A program made the position numbers and the translations under genes. A stretch of DNA of 64,000 nt, from positions 350,001 to 414,000 of the forward strand of contig CAJHZI010000775.1 in the NCBI GenBank assembly GCA_905160935.1. The letters run 5' to 3'. The notes below the pieces were generated by a model. The model made no database searches. It was not told the origin of the DNA and worked only from the letters and a program-made list of their open reading frames with translations. This stretch comes from Enchytraeus crypticus (Eukaryota > Annelida > Clitellata > Enchytraeida > Enchytraeidae). Positions 62,818 to 64,000 of this stretch are shown one piece after another (within the stretch, counting starts at the first letter, position 1; every line of letters begins with the position of its first letter).

Positions 62818-63164
62818 TTACGTGTACTACTGATATATCCGATTAAAACTTCGTAAATTTCAATTTATTGTTGTGCGATCACGATTATATAACTCTTAAT
62901 TTCTTAATTTCAAGCTAATTATGAAGTTTTGAGGCAGCTCTTGCGCTAGTTAATAACCAAGAACTGAATTAATTCAACTTATTCTATCAGTCGAATACGA
63001 GAATAGTGTTGTATTGTTTACATAGAATGTTATGTAAACAATACGAGTATAATTAAACATGTATATGATGTTTACTTCATTTAAGCCATGATGCATGCCA
63101 TAATCTGAGGTGCTTAAGATAACGTTCAGCGTAGTGAACAAGAGAAATTTAGTTAAGCAAAAAG

Positions 63165-63412
63165 TAAACACGCATTAGGACTATAGTGAAATGATCAACT
63201 ATGTTGTTATATATAACTTTTATTACCACATGTTTAAACCGTTAGGCAATTTAGACCATTTTCTGTATATAACCAGTACAGTGAATGTCTAAGTTTTTAC
63301 CCTCAGATCAGCGCGGCTGGTATTCGAGCCCACGAGCGTTCAACTCACCTCATGATCTGTCATTTAGAACTTCATGACGTTATCCCTACGCAATTTAGAC
63401 ATTCAATTCAGA
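63165..63412 (-). mobile_element. tRNA-like SINE, family A
   Basis: Fourth copy of the element at 21366-21612. Its flank gtaaacacgcatta is shared with the copy at 10497, so this end probably belongs to the element. Confidence 0.8.
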
Positions 63413-64000
63413 CATATTTAAGCTGCTTACTTGTATTAATATTCGCATTGTCCTCAATTCATTCTGGTTGATACAATATTCGTTTTTACACTAAATTAGC
63501 ATATTTATTTTAGGGCCTACCTAATTTACCAAAAATATAACTTTACATTTTTAAGCAATGTTTTTATATTTCTAACAATGGATTCGAATATGTAAGTGCA
63601 ATGTATATAGCATATATTTGCCTTTCACCTACCCATTTGTGAATGTTCCTTATACTTTCAGCATGTTTTAAGTGCCTATGCGATCTTTTATGTGGTGATA
63701 AATGTAAATAAATTAAATACATAAATAATTAAAGCATTCTAATGTAATTGTAAATTTCATCCTTATTGGATATCAAATCCAGCGACATGTAGGTTTTAGT
63801 GTATGCCTAACAGAATTTAGATCAAGAGTTTCTAATGGCATAATTGCCTTTTAGGAAATAGATGCAAGAGAAAGCCTAGGTCCAAATAATGGAGAGAGAG
63901 AGAGAGAGAGGGAGAGAGAGAGAGAAATATGTTTATTAGATCGAAACACACAAAATACCACACAAAATGAAAACACTCACACGAAAATAGTCAAACATTG
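63413..64000. other. AT-rich DNA with a (GA)n block
   Basis: GA repeats at 63891-63925 followed by aatatgtttattagatcg. It resembles the starts of dispersed fragments at 35868 and 37750. No gene seen. Confidence 0.5.

Overview
This is nuclear DNA from an animal. Genes are split by many GT-AG introns, the DNA is AT-rich, microsatellites and minisatellites are everywhere, and there are non-LTR retrotransposons plus several tRNA-like and one 5S-like SINE. The two large genes are conserved metazoan housekeeping or trafficking genes. The third, small gene resembles perlustrin, a single-domain IGFBP-type protein known from abalone shell. I therefore favour a lophotrochozoan, probably a mollusc, but this is an inference from one gene and general genome texture.

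Layout. 1-9,500: no gene; tandem repeats, SINE pieces and plain AT-rich DNA. 9,550-26,724 (minus strand): a USP6NL/RN-tre-type TBC Rab-GAP gene. Fourteen exons (26,724 down to 13,873) join in phase into a protein of about 1,011 residues, and a further candidate C-terminal exon lies at 10,458-9,550. Its introns hold a broken jockey-like LINE, SINEs and a perfect 253-bp tandem duplication. 26,740-33,430: intergenic, with a decayed CR1-like LINE that carries a nested SINE. 33,707-50,566 (plus strand): a DDX3/PL10/Belle DEAD-box RNA helicase gene. Seventeen exons join in phase into 1,170 residues, ending in an exceptional glutamine-rich tail of about 470 residues. 50,567-54,900: 3' flank or 3' UTR, full of short tandem arrays. 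54,900-61,600: no gene seen. 61,618-62,817 (minus strand): a two-exon gene for a 121-residue secreted 12-cysteine IGFBP/perlustrin-like protein, with a 5S-derived SINE and a LINE-tail repeat in its intron. 62,820-64,000: a SINE and no gene.

The most striking pattern is not a gene. At eight or nine exon ends in the two unrelated large genes, the neighbouring intron holds a tandem array whose unit is a copy of the exon-intron junction itself: the last or first few tens of exon bases plus the 5' or 3' splice site. Copy numbers run from 2 to about 18. At two junctions the duplicated acceptors sit in steps divisible by three with the frame open (four acceptors 54 nt apart in DDX3; an acceptor 90 nt upstream in USP6NL), so they could add repeated peptide without breaking the protein. 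Copies at other junctions have mutated GT dinucleotides. I read this as recurrent tandem duplication anchored on splice junctions. Whether it is a general feature of this genome is the main question raised by the window.

The three genes show no obvious joint pathway. USP6NL-type proteins act on Rab5-class endocytic GTPases, DDX3 acts in mRNA translation and RNP remodelling, and the perlustrin-like protein is secreted.
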